NCBI GenBank assembly: GCA_029210875.1
Contig: JARGFJ010000008.1
Coordinates: 1 to 64,000, forward strand
Direction: 5' to 3'
Source of the DNA: Gammaproteobacteria bacterium
GTDB lineage: Bacteria; Pseudomonadota; Gammaproteobacteria; Nitrosococcales; Methylophagaceae
Length of the DNA stretch: 64,000 bases
Part shown: in pieces, positions 43,874 to 53,198 of the stretch
How positions within the stretch are numbered: position 1 is the first letter of the stretch
Layout of the letters: each line of letters starts with the position of its first letter
The notes under the pieces: generated by a model
Told to the model about the DNA's origin: nothing
The model's database searches: none
Seen by the model: only the letters and a program-made list of their open reading frames with translations
Translations under genes and position numbers: made by a program

Positions 43874-44490
43874 TATTTTTCACTCTGTTGATATTGTTCA
43901 ATCTTGTGGTGCAAGGTTGTTCTGGCTCGATGTAAAAGGACTCTAACATTCGACGAAGAGATCGAGAGAATGTTACAAATCTCGTTCATTTCGATACCTT
44001 CCAGATCATACATAGTTAAGGCTGCCCGCTGTAAAGCGGGCAATTTCTGGAAAGTGTGTTCAATAATAGTTTGTAGCTGATCATTGGCTAATATTGCTTC
44101 GGGTGTTGCCAGTTCCCAAGGTAGAACATCGTCATAACGATGGCCAGTACGATCAAATTTGTCCGCAGGCTCTGATTCCCAGTTGTCATCTAACGATGAC
44201 ATACGGTTTTCTCGGCGAACCCGAGTTTTAGCACCATTAGCCACAATATGTAATAACCATGTTTTAAGGCTGGAACGACCTTCAAATTGTGGCAACGCTT
44301 TTATGGCTGAGATCCATGCATCTTGTACAACTTCATCAGCAAAAGCCTCACCAACAATAGCACGAGCAACTGATAACATCGTATTGTGGTGCGCTGATAC
44401 GACCCGCTGAAATGCACGTTGATCACCTGCGATAAGTTGCTTTATCAGCTGTGATTCATCATTTTTCCTTAGTTTAGAAAAAAAACTCAT
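43873..44490 (-). CDS. ECF-family RNA polymerase sigma factor
   Basis: A 205-aa ECF sigma factor. Region 2 (about 14-95) includes LIAGDQRAFQRVV and VVQDAWISAIKALPQFEGRSSLKTWL, which bind core and the -10. Region 4 (about 140-195) has LPALQRAALTMYDLEG and a helix-turn-helix ending in SSSNVRVLLHRARTTL for the -35. It is divergent from the repeat-peptide gene. With the anti-sigma gene it probably controls that peptide, DoxX and MsrPQ. Confidence 0.93.
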   Translation of the reverse strand: MSFFSKLRKNDESQLIKQLIAGDQRAFQRVVSAHHNTMLSVARAIVGEAFADEVVQDAWISAIKALPQFEGRSSLKTWLLHIVANGAKTRVRRENRMSSLDDNWESEPADKFDRTGHRYDDVLPWELATPEAILANDQLQTIIEHTFQKLPALQRAALTMYDLEGIEMNEICNILSISSSNVRVLLHRARTTLHHKIEQYQQSEK

Positions 44491-44497
44491 TGTGTGT

Positions 44498-44525
44498 GTA
44501 ACAATCCGAAATAAGGTGTGTCTAT
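44498..44525 (+). promoter_or_regulatory. Candidate ECF promoter for the repeat-peptide gene
   Basis: GTAACA (44498-44503), a 16-bp spacer and GTCTAT (44520-44525) resemble ECF promoters with GTAAC-type -35 elements. It lies about 67 bp upstream of the peptide start codon in the 101-bp divergent gap. Picked by eye, so the evidence is modest. Confidence 0.4.
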
Positions 44526-44591
44526 GTTAGCAAGATTGGTCAGATTTGACTGGTTGTTTTTTTATATTAACTTAAACCGAAGGAAAATATT

Positions 44592-45026
44592 ATGTCTATT
44601 TCTACAAACAAAACAACAATTGCTTTAGCTGCAAGTGCAGCATTAACAGCTGGTCTAGCTCTTTCGCCAATAATTGTAAGTGCAGAAACTAATCCATTTG
44701 CATCAACAGAACTATCAAGTGGCTATATGCAACTTGCTGAAGGTGAAAAAGCAAAAGAAGGTAAGTGTGGCGAAGCTAAGTGTGGCGCTGACAAAGAAGG
44801 TGCAAAAGCAGCAGACGGTGAAAAAGCCAAAGAAGGCAAATGTGGTGAAGCTAAGTGTGGCGCTGACAAAGAAGGTGCAAAAGCAGCAGACGGTGAAAAA
44901 GCCAAAGAAGGCAAATGTGGTGAAGCTAAGTGTGGCGCTGACAAAGAAGGTGCAAAAGCAGCAGACGGTGAAAAAGCCAAAGAAGGTAAATGTGGTGAAG
45001 CTAAATGTGGTGCTGATAAAAAATAA
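44592..45026 (+). CDS. Secreted Cys/Lys-rich tandem-repeat peptide (HvfA-like precursor)
   Basis: A 144-aa low-complexity protein. A Sec signal peptide (1-31, cleavage after IIVSA) and a short spacer are followed by four tandem repeats of 25 residues (51-75, 76-100, 101-125, and a truncated 126-144). Each contains EGKCGEAKCGADK. The eight cysteines (59, 64, 84, 89, 109, 114, 134, 139) occur in C-x4-C pairs; there is no His or Trp. The EGKCG motif is that of HvfA-type precursors, whose cysteines are modified by DUF692/DUF2063 enzymes to bind copper. Those enzymes are not encoded nearby. It is divergent from the ECF sigma/anti-sigma pair and followed by DoxX and MsrPQ. SD is AAGGA. Function is inferred: metal binding or oxidant scavenging in the periplasm. 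Confidence 0.82.
   Translation: MSISTNKTTIALAASAALTAGLALSPIIVSAETNPFASTELSSGYMQLAEGEKAKEGKCGEAKCGADKEGAKAADGEKAKEGKCGEAKCGADKEGAKAADGEKAKEGKCGEAKCGADKEGAKAADGEKAKEGKCGEAKCGADKK
44742..45023 (+). repeat. Tandem 75-bp direct repeats inside the peptide gene
   Basis: Units: 44742-44816, 44817-44891, 44892-44966 and a partial 44967-45023. Units 2 and 3 are identical over all 75 bases. Unit 1 differs from them at four positions, all synonymous. The identity implies recent duplication or gene conversion, and makes repeat number prone to change. Confidence 0.95.
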
Positions 45027-45060
45027 CAACACGTCAGCCCTAATTAATATAGTTTGAACA

Positions 45061-45086
45061 AAAGGGCTCAGTTTGAGCCCTTTTTT
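45061..45086 (+). terminator. Intrinsic terminator between repeat peptide and doxX
   Basis: GGGCTCA (45064-45070), loop GTT, then TGAGCCC (45074-45080) and TTTTTT. It follows the peptide stop by 37 bp and precedes the DoxX start by 23 bp. It probably lets the peptide be made in excess over the downstream membrane and reductase genes, through partial read-through. Confidence 0.88.
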
Positions 45087-45109
45087 ATATCATATCAGGA
45101 GAATGAAAT

Positions 45110-45694
45110 ATGGCTATTTGTAGTTTAGCTAACCGTTTTCAGCATGGATTGAATAAAACAACAGCGTTAGACTTTTTAGCACCTTTGGCACTTCGGCTTT
45201 ATCTTGTGCCTGTTTTCTGGATGGCGGCAAATAATAAATGGAATCCGTTTGATAAAGACAGTTCACTTGACAGCGTAATAGATTGGTTTGGAAATTCTGA
45301 ATGGGGTTTAGGGTTACCGTATCCAGAAATCATGGCTTATTTGGCATGGGGGGCAGAATATTTTGGTGCTATCTTATTGTTGTTAGGCTTAGCGGTTCGC
45401 TGGATTAGTATTCCATTGATGGTTACGATGCTAGTGGCTGCAGTGACAGTACATTGGGAAAATGGTTGGTTAGCGATTGCGGAACCTAGTGCACAATTAG
45501 AAGCGGCACGTTCAATTTTACAAGAACATGGTAATTATGCGTGGCTCACAGAAAATGGCAGTTTTGTTATTCTAAACAATGGTATTGAATTCGCCACAAC
45601 CTACTTTATTATGTTGATGACCTTATTTTTTATTGGTGCTGGTCGTTATGCCAGTGTTGATTACTGGTTAGCTAAAAAATACTCAAATTGTTAA
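45110..45694 (+). CDS. DoxX-family membrane protein
   Basis: A 194-aa inner-membrane protein with about four helices. It carries the DoxX pattern [19 protein letters not shown], a long periplasmic loop, [20 protein letters not shown], and a late insertion (about 118-155) before the last helix. DoxX proteins commonly accompany HvfA/bufferin-like peptide genes; their activity in those clusters is not known to me. SD is AGGAG at 45097-45101. Its stop overlaps the msrP ATG (TAATG), tying it to the reductase genes. Confidence 0.85.
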   Translation: MAICSLANRFQHGLNKTTALDFLAPLALRLYLVPVFWMAANNKWNPFDKDSSLDSVIDWFGNSEWGLGLPYPEIMAYLAWGAEYFGAILLLLGLAVRWISIPLMVTMLVAAVTVHWENGWLAIAEPSAQLEAARSILQEHGNYAWLTENGSFVILNNGIEFATTYFIMLMTLFFIGAGRYASVDYWLAKKYSNC

Positions 45695-46656
45695 TGCATG
45701 TTATAGCTAAAAAAAGATTAGGCAAAATGCCTGCTGGCGAGATCACCGATCACAAGCTATATCTTAATCGTAGACAATTTATAAATGCTGCAACAGCAAT
45801 CACGACAGCGAGCTTATTACAAAGCTCGCTGGTGCGTGCGGCAGAAACACCAGAACCCACTTTTACCAACTTAGTGACAAGTAATTATTCGACACAAGCG
45901 TCCCCAACGCCATTTGATGCGGTCACTACTTACAATAATTTTTATGAGTTTGGTACCGATAAAGCTTCGCCCGCGATTTTAGCGACGGAGTTTCCTGATA
46001 AAACTAAACCGTGGCATGTCACTATTGATGGTGAGTGCGATAAACCAGGACAATATGACTATGATGATCTTATTCGACCATTTACGTTAGAAGAACGTAT
46101 CTATCGTTTTCGGTGTGTCGAAGGTTGGTCGATGGTTATTCCCTGGGTTGGTTTCCCTTTAGCTGATTTAATTAAAAGGGCACAACCGAACTCTAAGGCC
46201 AAATTTGTTCAATTCACGACACTTTATGATCCAGAACAACTGCCCGGTCAACGTCGAGCTGTTTTAGATTGGCCGTATATTGAAGGCTTGCGTATGGACG
46301 AAGCCATGAACCCGCTAACGATATTATCAGTTGGCTTATATGGTCGTGAACTATTAGGGCAAAATGGTGCACCGATTAGATTGGTTGTACCTTGGAAGTA
46401 TGGTTTTAAAAGTATTAAATCAATTGTAAATATCCGCTTTGTTGAGACATTACCTAGATCAGCATGGATGAAAGCTGGACCGCGTGAATATGGTTTTTAT
46501 TCGAATGTAAATCCAACTGTCGATCACCCCCGTTGGAGTCAAAGCCGTGAACGGCGCATTGGTGAGCTGCTAAAACGTAAAACCGAACTATTTAATGGCT
46601 ATGGTGAACACGTAGCCCATCTATATACGGGTATGGATTTAAAAAAATACTTTTAA
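45694..46656 (+). CDS. msrP: Periplasmic methionine sulfoxide reductase, molybdopterin subunit MsrP (YedY)
   Basis: A 320-aa Mo-molybdopterin enzyme that repairs oxidised methionine in periplasmic proteins after hypochlorite stress. The Tat signal is [11 protein letters not shown] (R26-R27) and the mature protein starts near residue 51. The molybdenum-ligand cysteine is C141 in [27 protein letters not shown]-like [23 protein letters not shown] and the Pro/Arg-rich C-terminus are conserved. I preferred the ATG at 45694, overlapping the doxX stop by one base, to a TTG at 45688. It is followed directly by msrQ. Confidence 0.95.
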   Translation: MHVIAKKRLGKMPAGEITDHKLYLNRRQFINAATAITTASLLQSSLVRAAETPEPTFTNLVTSNYSTQASPTPFDAVTTYNNFYEFGTDKASPAILATEFPDKTKPWHVTIDGECDKPGQYDYDDLIRPFTLEERIYRFRCVEGWSMVIPWVGFPLADLIKRAQPNSKAKFVQFTTLYDPEQLPGQRRAVLDWPYIEGLRMDEAMNPLTILSVGLYGRELLGQNGAPIRLVVPWKYGFKSIKSIVNIRFVETLPRSAWMKAGPREYGFYSNVNPTVDHPRWSQSRERRIGELLKRKTELFNGYGEHVAHLYTGMDLKKYF

Positions 46657-47280
46657 GTGTTCATAACAATGCCCGTGCCAAAACAAAAACTAATCCTATT
46701 TATCATTAGCCTGCTACCACTAGCATGGATGATTATTGGCTTGTTAACCAATCAGCTTGGCGCAAACCCGATTGAAACATTGACCCGAGATAGCGGCTTA
46801 TGGGCCTTACGCTTTTTATGTCTGACGCTGGCAATCACGCCAATTCGTTGGTTTTTTGACATTAATTTAGTGCCATTTAGACGTATGTTGGGCTTATATG
46901 TGTTCTTTTATGCCACGTTGCATATGTTGCTTTATTTAGGACTCGATCAGTTTTTTGACCTCAGTGAAATCATCAAAGATATTATTAAGCGGCCGTTTAT
47001 TACCATTGGGTTTTTTACCTATTCCGCGTTAATTCCGTTAGCAATTACATCGAATAATAAAATGGTGAAACGTTTAGGTGGCCGTCGTTGGAAAAAATTA
47101 CATCGACTGACCTATTTTATTGCAATAGCCAGTACGGTTCATTTTTATATGTTGGTTAAACAAGATAAGGCTGAACCATTATTATATGCGGTGATGGTAA
47201 GTGCACTATTATTTCCACGTCTCTATCGTTTTTTTCAAAGAAAAATTTCGCAAAATAAGGTTATAACCGTAAGCAAATAA
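46657..47280 (+). CDS. msrQ: Heme-binding membrane subunit MsrQ (YedZ)
   Basis: A b-type heme membrane protein that passes electrons to MsrP from the quinone pool or flavin. 207 aa from a GTG directly after the msrP stop; an ATG at 46669 is an alternative start. About six helices are visible. Heme-ligand candidates are the histidines in FFYATLHMLLYL, KKLHRLTYF and STVHFYMLVK. RFLCLTLAITPIRW is a family signature. It ends the sigma/peptide/DoxX/Msr cluster. Confidence 0.94.
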   Translation: MFITMPVPKQKLILFIISLLPLAWMIIGLLTNQLGANPIETLTRDSGLWALRFLCLTLAITPIRWFFDINLVPFRRMLGLYVFFYATLHMLLYLGLDQFFDLSEIIKDIIKRPFITIGFFTYSALIPLAITSNNKMVKRLGGRRWKKLHRLTYFIAIASTVHFYMLVKQDKAEPLLYAVMVSALLFPRLYRFFQRKISQNKVITVSK

Positions 47281-47420
47281 GAGGTATCGCTTTGGATGGG
47301 ACGAAAAAAATCTTATATATCAGAGAGATTATGGTCTAAAGCTAAACCCTGTCTAGATAGTGGCAAAAACTGTTACAATACCGAGCTGTTTTATGACGCT
47401 ACGTTTTTATGAAGGTATTT

Positions 47421-50075
47421 ATGACAGATTTTGTTGATAACGATCCCCAAGAAACACAAGAATGGTTGGACGCGCTTCAATCTATAATTGAAGTAGAAGG
47501 TGATGACAAAGCGCATCACATCATTGAGAAGCTGATTGATATGGCTCGCCGTTCAGGCATCAACTTGCCATATAGCTCAAATACGGCCTACGTTAATACT
47601 ATTCCTGTTGATCAACAAGAGCGTATCACTGGAAATCAAGATATCGAACACAAATTGCGTTCATACATTCGCTGGAATGCGATGGCAATGGTCGTAAAGG
47701 CTAATCTCAAGCCCGGTGCAGTTGGTGGTCATATTGCCAGTTTTGCTTCATCTGCAACGCTTTATGATGTTGGCTTTAATCACTTTTTTAAAGGTGATAA
47801 CCACGGTAATGGTGCCGATATGGTGTTCTTCCAGGGCCATATCTCTCCTGGCATTTATGCGCGTTCATTTCTTGAAGGCCGTTTGACCGAAGAGCAATTG
47901 GATAATTTCCGATTTGAATCTGACGGTAAAGGCCTACCATCTTATCCGCATCCATGGTTAATGCCTGATTACTGGCAGTTCCCAACGGTATCTATGGGCT
48001 TAGGTCCTATTTTGGCTATTTATCAGGCACGTTTCATGAAATATATGGAACATCGTGATATGGCTGTAACCGAAGACCGAAATGTCTGGGCCTATCTTGG
48101 CGATGGTGAAATGGATGAGCCTGAATCAATAGGTGCAATCACACTAGCGGGTCGTGAAAAGCTTGATAACTTGAACTTTGTTATTAACTGTAACTTGCAG
48201 CGTCTTGATGGTCCTGTTCGTGGTAACGGCAAGATCATTCAAGAACTCGAAGCTATTTTCCGTGGTGCCGGTTGGAATGTCATTAAAGTCATTTGGGGAT
48301 CTGAATGGGATCAACTTTTGGCGAAAGACAAAAAAGGTTTATTGTTAAAACGCATGGAAGAAGTAGTGGATGGTGAATACCAAAACTACAAATCAAAAGA
48401 CGGTGCGTTTGTACGTGAACACTTCTTTGGTAAATATCCTGAGTTGCTGGAAATGGTGTCGGATATGACTGATGAAGATATCTGGCACTTAAGTCGTGGT
48501 GGACATGATCCACGTAAAGTCTATGCGGCTTACAAACGTGCCGTTGAGCATAAAGGCCAGCCAACCGTAATTTTGGCTAAAACAATCAAAGGTTATGGTA
48601 TGGGTCATGCCGGTGAAGCCCAAAATACGACCCATTCTCAGAAGAGTTTGGGCGTAGAGAACATGAAAGTGTTCCGTGACCGTTTTAATATTCCATTGTC
48701 AGATGAACAAGTAGAAGAAATTCCTTACATCAAGTTAGATGATGATAGTGAAGAGAAAAAATATCTATTAAGTCGGCGTGAGGAATTAGGCGGGTTTTTA
48801 CCAAAACGTAATAATGCTGCACCAGCGTTAACAACACCGGATTTGAATATCTTCAGTGCGATGTTGAAATCGAGTGGTGATCGTGAAATCTCGACCACAA
48901 TGGCATTTGTCCGAATTTTAACCGCATTAATTCGTGATAAAAGTGTTGGTAAAAATATCGTGCCGATTGTGCCGGATGAAGCGCGTACTTTTGGTATGGA
49001 AGGCTTGTTCCGTTCATTTGGTATCTATTCATCGTCGGGTCAATTATACGAACCAGAAGATTCTGGCAAAGTGATGTGGTATCGCGAAGATGCCAAAGGT
49101 CAGATTTTGCAAGAAGGTATCAATGAAGCCGGTGCGATGGCAGAGTGGATTTCAGCCGCGACTGCCTATTCAAACTATAACGTTAATATGGTGCCGTTTT
49201 ATATCTACTATTCCATGTTTGGTTTCCAACGTGTTGGTGACTTGGCATGGCTTGCTGGCGATATTCAAGCCAAAGGTTTCTTGATCGGTGCAACAGCAGG
49301 TCGTACATCACTCAATGGTGAAGGTCTGCAACATCAAGATGGTCACAGCTTGATTCAGGCCGGCACGATTCCTAACTGTGTCAGTTATGACCCTACTTAT
49401 GCCTATGAAATGGCCGTGATTGTTCATGATGGTTTCCGTCGTATGTATGAGCAACAAGAAAATGTGTTCTATTACTTAACTGCGATGAATGAAAACTATA
49501 CGCATCCTGATATGCCTGAAGGTGTTGAACAGGGCATTATTAAAGGTTTGTATAAACTTAAAGCTGGCGGCAAACATAAGCTGAAAGCGCAATTGTTAGG
49601 TAGTGGTACGATTCTACGTGAAGTAGAAGCCGCAGCTGAATTGCTTGAGAATGACTGGAAAGTGTCTGCAACAGTTTGGAGTGCAACTAGCTTCAATGAA
49701 TTGGCTCGCGATGGTCACGATGTTGAACGTTATAACCGTTTGCATCCTAAAGCCGAAAAGAAACGTGCTTATGTTGAGCAATGCTTGGGTGAAGAAGCGG
49801 GTATTGTTGTTGCGTCCACTGACTATATTCGTTTATATGCCGAGCAAATTCGTCCATGGGTTAAAGCAGCTTATACCGTATTAGGCACAGATGGTTTTGG
49901 ACGTTCTGATACACGTCAGAAATTACGTAATTTCTTTGAAGTAGATCGTCATCATGTTGTGGTTGCAACCTTAAACAGCCTGGCTGATCAATGTGAAATT
50001 GGTCACGACATAGTTGAAAAAGCAATCAAGAAATATAACATTAATGCAGATGCATTGAATCGAGCAAAGGCATAA
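47421..50075 (+). CDS. aceE: Pyruvate dehydrogenase E1 component (homodimeric)
   Basis: TPP-dependent decarboxylase of the pyruvate dehydrogenase complex. The start at 47421 ([19 protein letters not shown], 884 aa) has AAGGT upstream; an earlier ATG at 47409 would overlap that site. The TPP motif runs from [10 protein letters not shown] to [28 protein letters not shown] and [14 protein letters not shown] are typical of the AceE type. It leads aceE-aceF-lpdA. The 140-bp leader contains a possible TACAAT -10 at 47374 but no PdhR-like palindrome that I can recognise. Confidence 0.97.
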   Translation: MTDFVDNDPQETQEWLDALQSIIEVEGDDKAHHIIEKLIDMARRSGINLPYSSNTAYVNTIPVDQQERITGNQDIEHKLRSYIRWNAMAMVVKANLKPGAVGGHIASFASSATLYDVGFNHFFKGDNHGNGADMVFFQGHISPGIYARSFLEGRLTEEQLDNFRFESDGKGLPSYPHPWLMPDYWQFPTVSMGLGPILAIYQARFMKYMEHRDMAVTEDRNVWAYLGDGEMDEPESIGAITLAGREKLDNLNFVINCNLQRLDGPVRGNGKIIQELEAIFRGAGWNVIKVIWGSEWDQLLAKDKKGLLLKRMEEVVDGEYQNYKSKDGAFVREHFFGKYPELLEMVSDMTDEDIWHLSRGGHDPRKVYAAYKRAVEHKGQPTVILAKTIKGYGMGHAGEAQNTTHSQKSLGVENMKVFRDRFNIPLSDEQVEEIPYIKLDDDSEEKKYLLSRREELGGFLPKRNNAAPALTTPDLNIFSAMLKSSGDREISTTMAFVRILTALIRDKSVGKNIVPIVPDEARTFGMEGLFRSFGIYSSSGQLYEPEDSGKVMWYREDAKGQILQEGINEAGAMAEWISAATAYSNYNVNMVPFYIYYSMFGFQRVGDLAWLAGDIQAKGFLIGATAGRTSLNGEGLQHQDGHSLIQAGTIPNCVSYDPTYAYEMAVIVHDGFRRMYEQQENVFYYLTAMNENYTHPDMPEGVEQGIIKGLYKLKAGGKHKLKAQLLGSGTILREVEAAAELLENDWKVSATVWSATSFNELARDGHDVERYNRLHPKAEKKRAYVEQCLGEEAGIVVASTDYIRLYAEQIRPWVKAAYTVLGTDGFGRSDTRQKLRNFFEVDRHHVVVATLNSLADQCEIGHDIVEKAIKKYNINADALNRAKA

Positions 50076-50079
50076 GGTA

Positions 50080-51378
50080 ATGGCAGATTTAATTGAATTA
50101 AAAGTTCCTGATATTGGTGATTTTGACGAAGTAGAAATCATTGAGATTTTAGTGTCTGTTGGTGATAGCGTTGAGCAAAATCAAGATATTATTACCTTGG
50201 AATCTGATAAGGCTGCGATGGAAATTCCAGCATCACATGCCGGTGTCATTAAAGAACTGAAAGTTGCTGTTGGCGATAAAGTTGGTGAAGGCACTGTGAT
50301 TGCACTGGTTGAAGTTAGTGGCGATTCTGCAAAAGTAGCAACTGCGGAACCGAAACAAGAAGCAACACCTGCACCTGTGGTAGAAAAATCTGCACCAGTT
50401 GCACCTGCTGTTGCAGCAGAACCAGTTCAAGTAGCACCGGCTGTCCCATTTGCACCGGATAGTAAAGCAGGCATAAAAAGTTCACATGCGTCGCCATCTG
50501 TACGTCAATTTGCTCGTGAATTGGGTGTGACATTGAGTTCAGTTGTAGGGACAGGCATTAAAGGACGTATTTCGAAAGAAGATGTTCAAAACTTTGTTAA
50601 ACAGGCGTTATCAGCTCCAGTAGCCGCACCAGCAACAGGTTCTGCGATTCCTCCTGTACCTGTGATCAATTTCGAACAATTTGGTGATATTAAATCACAA
50701 GAGTTATCACGTATTAAGAAGATCTCTGGTAAACACCTTCATGCATGTTGGTTGAATATTCCACATGTGACTCAATTTGACGAAGCTGATATCACTGAAC
50801 TGGAAGAGTTCAGAAAAGAAAATAAAGATATGGCTGCTAAACGAGGTGTCAACCTGACGCCACTGGTCTTTATCATTAAAGCTGTTGTTGCCAGTTTGAA
50901 AATGTTCCCAGAGTTTAATGCCTCTTTAAGTGAAGACAAAGAAAGCTTAATTCTGAAAAATTATTACAACATTGGTGTTGCGGTCGATACACCAAATGGT
51001 TTGATGGTTCCTGTTATCAAAGATGTTGATAAAAAGGGCTTTTTGGAACTTGCTGGTGAATTAGGCGAAATTAGTCAACGTGCTCGAGAAGGCGCTTTGA
51101 CAGCAAAAGATTTACAAGGTGGTACGTTCTCGATTTCAAGCCTTGGCGGTATTGGTGGTAGTTTCTTTACACCGATTGTTAACGCTCCAGAAGTCGCTAT
51201 TTTAGGCGTTGGTCGTCATAAAATGAAACCAGAATGGAATGGTAAAGAATTTGTGCCGCGCTTAATGTTGCCATTGTCGATTTCATACGATCATCGTGTG
51301 ATTGATGGTGCAGCAGGTGCACGATTCACCGTTATGCTTAATCAGATGTTGTCGGATATTAGAAAGGTATTACTATGA
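50080..51378 (+). CDS. aceF: Dihydrolipoamide acetyltransferase (E2)
   Basis: Core acetyltransferase of the pyruvate dehydrogenase complex. 432 aa, with a single lipoyl domain (about 3-77, lipoyl K44 in ESDKAAME), rather than the three in E. coli. A Pro/Ala/Val linker follows, then the E1/E3-binding domain (about 134-172, [13 protein letters not shown]). The catalytic domain follows with [12 protein letters not shown] containing the active-site His and Asp. It starts 4 bp after aceE and overlaps lpdA by four bases. Confidence 0.96.
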   Translation: MADLIELKVPDIGDFDEVEIIEILVSVGDSVEQNQDIITLESDKAAMEIPASHAGVIKELKVAVGDKVGEGTVIALVEVSGDSAKVATAEPKQEATPAPVVEKSAPVAPAVAAEPVQVAPAVPFAPDSKAGIKSSHASPSVRQFARELGVTLSSVVGTGIKGRISKEDVQNFVKQALSAPVAAPATGSAIPPVPVINFEQFGDIKSQELSRIKKISGKHLHACWLNIPHVTQFDEADITELEEFRKENKDMAAKRGVNLTPLVFIIKAVVASLKMFPEFNASLSEDKESLILKNYYNIGVAVDTPNGLMVPVIKDVDKKGFLELAGELGEISQRAREGALTAKDLQGGTFSISSLGGIGGSFFTPIVNAPEVAILGVGRHKMKPEWNGKEFVPRLMLPLSISYDHRVIDGAAGARFTVMLNQMLSDIRKVLL

Positions 51379-53150
51379 GTGTTGTTGAGATAAAAGTCCC
51401 TGATATTGGTGATTTCGATGCAGTCGAAATTATTGATGTTTTAGTCAGTGTTGGCGATCAAATCTCTGCAAACCAGGATATTATTACTTTAGAGTCTGAT
51501 AAAGCTGCGATGGAGATCCCAAGTGAATTAGCTGGGACAGTTGTTGCTTTGAATGTTGCTATAGGCGACAAGGTTTCTCAAGGTGATACCATCATGACTT
51601 TAGAAACAGCTGAAAAGAGTCAAACAGCAGCTATTGCGCCTAAAGAACCAGTTAAAACTGAAACAGTAGTTGAGCAAGCTGCGACGATGACTCAAACTCC
51701 ACCAGCTCCGGTTGATGTTAGTGATGCTGATTTGCATGCACAAGTATTAGTGCTTGGTTCAGGCCCTGGCGGCTATACTGCAGCATTTAGAGCCGCTGAT
51801 CTCGGTAAAAAAGTGGTTATGGTAGAACGCCATGAGCGTATTGGTGGTGTTTGCCTTAATGTTGGCTGTATTCCATCAAAAGCATTATTACATACGGCAC
51901 AAGTCATTAATGAAGCGGCTCATATCGGAGCACATGGTGTTACCTTTGCAAAACCTGAAATAGACATTCGTAAAATTGCAGCTACTAAAGATGGCATCGT
52001 TAATAAGCTGACAGGGGGTCTAACTGCCTTGGCTAAACAACGTAAAGTGACGGTTGTGCGTGGTGAAGGCAAGTTTAGTAGCGCCAATAGCCTACAAGTT
52101 GAAACTGCTGAAGGTATGCAAACAATTTCGTTTGATAATTGTATTATTGCTGCCGGTTCTCGCGTAACAAAAATTCCCGTTTTTCCAAATGACGATCCAC
52201 GGATGATGGACTCAACTGATGCATTAAATCTGGACGATATTCCAGAACAATTATTAGTCATTGGTGGTGGGATTATCGGTCTGGAAATGGCAACTGTTTA
52301 CAATGCATTAGGTTCAAAAATTACCGTTGTAGAAATGCAGGATAGTCTGATCCCTGGTGCGGATAAAGATATTGTGAAACCGTTATTAAAACGTGTGCAA
52401 GGACAATATGAAGCGATTTATTTAAATACAAAAGTAGCTAAAATTGAGCCTGAAAAAGCAGGATTGAAAGTGACTTTTGAAGGTAAAGACGCACCAGATA
52501 CAGCTGTTTTCGATAAGATTTTGGTTGCGGTTGGTCGTTCGCCAAATGGAAAGCTGATCAATGCCGAAGCCGCTGGTGTCGCCGTTAATGAGTATGGCTT
52601 TATCGAAGTCGATCAACAAATGAGAACCAATGTACCTCATATTTTTGCGATTGGTGATATCGTTGGTCAACCGATGTTGGCTCACAAGGCAACCCATGAA
52701 GGTAAAGTCGCTGCTGAAGTTATTTCGGGTATTAAGTCTGCATTTGATCCTATGACGATTCCATCCGTTGCTTATACTGATCCTGAAGTGGCTTGGATGG
52801 GTTTAACTGAAACGGAAGCTAAAGCACAAAACGTAGACTATGTGAAAGGTGCCTTCCCTTGGGCTGCCAGTGGTCGCAGTTTAAGTTTGGGTCGTGATGA
52901 AGGCTTAACAAAAGCATTATTTGATAAAGACTCTGGCAAAATAATTGGCGCTGGCATTGTGGGTCCAAATGCTGGTGAACTAATTGCTGAAGCTGTGTTA
53001 GCGCTGGAAATGGGTGCCGATGCCGAAGATATCGGTTTAACTATACATCCACATCCAACCTTATCTGAAACCTTATGTTTTGCAGCGGAAATGGCAGAAG
53101 GAAGTATCACTGATCTTATGCCGCCAAGAAAAACATTACATTCAAAATAA
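51375..53150 (+). CDS. lpdA: Dihydrolipoamide dehydrogenase (E3) with N-terminal lipoyl domain
   Basis: FAD disulfide oxidoreductase that re-oxidises the lipoyl groups. 591 aa; the first about 78 residues are a full lipoyl domain (K43 in [10 protein letters not shown]) nearly matching that of AceF, joined by an Ala/Pro/Thr linker to the E3 body from about 120. E3 motifs: [18 protein letters not shown], the redox pair C160/C165 in [21 protein letters not shown] and the catalytic HPHPTLSE. Lipoyl-E3 fusions occur in several proteobacteria. Its ATG overlaps the aceF stop (ATGA). Confidence 0.96.
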   Translation: MSVVEIKVPDIGDFDAVEIIDVLVSVGDQISANQDIITLESDKAAMEIPSELAGTVVALNVAIGDKVSQGDTIMTLETAEKSQTAAIAPKEPVKTETVVEQAATMTQTPPAPVDVSDADLHAQVLVLGSGPGGYTAAFRAADLGKKVVMVERHERIGGVCLNVGCIPSKALLHTAQVINEAAHIGAHGVTFAKPEIDIRKIAATKDGIVNKLTGGLTALAKQRKVTVVRGEGKFSSANSLQVETAEGMQTISFDNCIIAAGSRVTKIPVFPNDDPRMMDSTDALNLDDIPEQLLVIGGGIIGLEMATVYNALGSKITVVEMQDSLIPGADKDIVKPLLKRVQGQYEAIYLNTKVAKIEPEKAGLKVTFEGKDAPDTAVFDKILVAVGRSPNGKLINAEAAGVAVNEYGFIEVDQQMRTNVPHIFAIGDIVGQPMLAHKATHEGKVAAEVISGIKSAFDPMTIPSVAYTDPEVAWMGLTETEAKAQNVDYVKGAFPWAASGRSLSLGRDEGLTKALFDKDSGKIIGAGIVGPNAGELIAEAVLALEMGADAEDIGLTIHPHPTLSETLCFAAEMAEGSITDLMPPRKTLHSK

Positions 53151-53198
53151 CAACGAATTGTCTCGATTTTTAACAGTGTCATAATCAGGCTTAAGCAG

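Noticed and set aside
44742-45023. CRISPR-like array
   Set aside because: The repeats are contiguous with no spacers, have a 75-bp unit and lie in frame inside a protein gene.
44680-45057. Alternative open frames across the repeat peptide (plus-strand 44680-45057 and minus-strand 44715-45032 and 44723-44980)
   Set aside because: A 75-bp unit is a multiple of three, so one unit free of stops leaves any frame open. These frames have no good ribosome site and no signal peptide, and only the 44592 frame gives a Sec signal and known motifs.
45688-45693. TTG start for MsrP two codons earlier
   Set aside because: The ATG at 45694 overlaps the doxX stop in a TAATG arrangement, the more usual coupled start.
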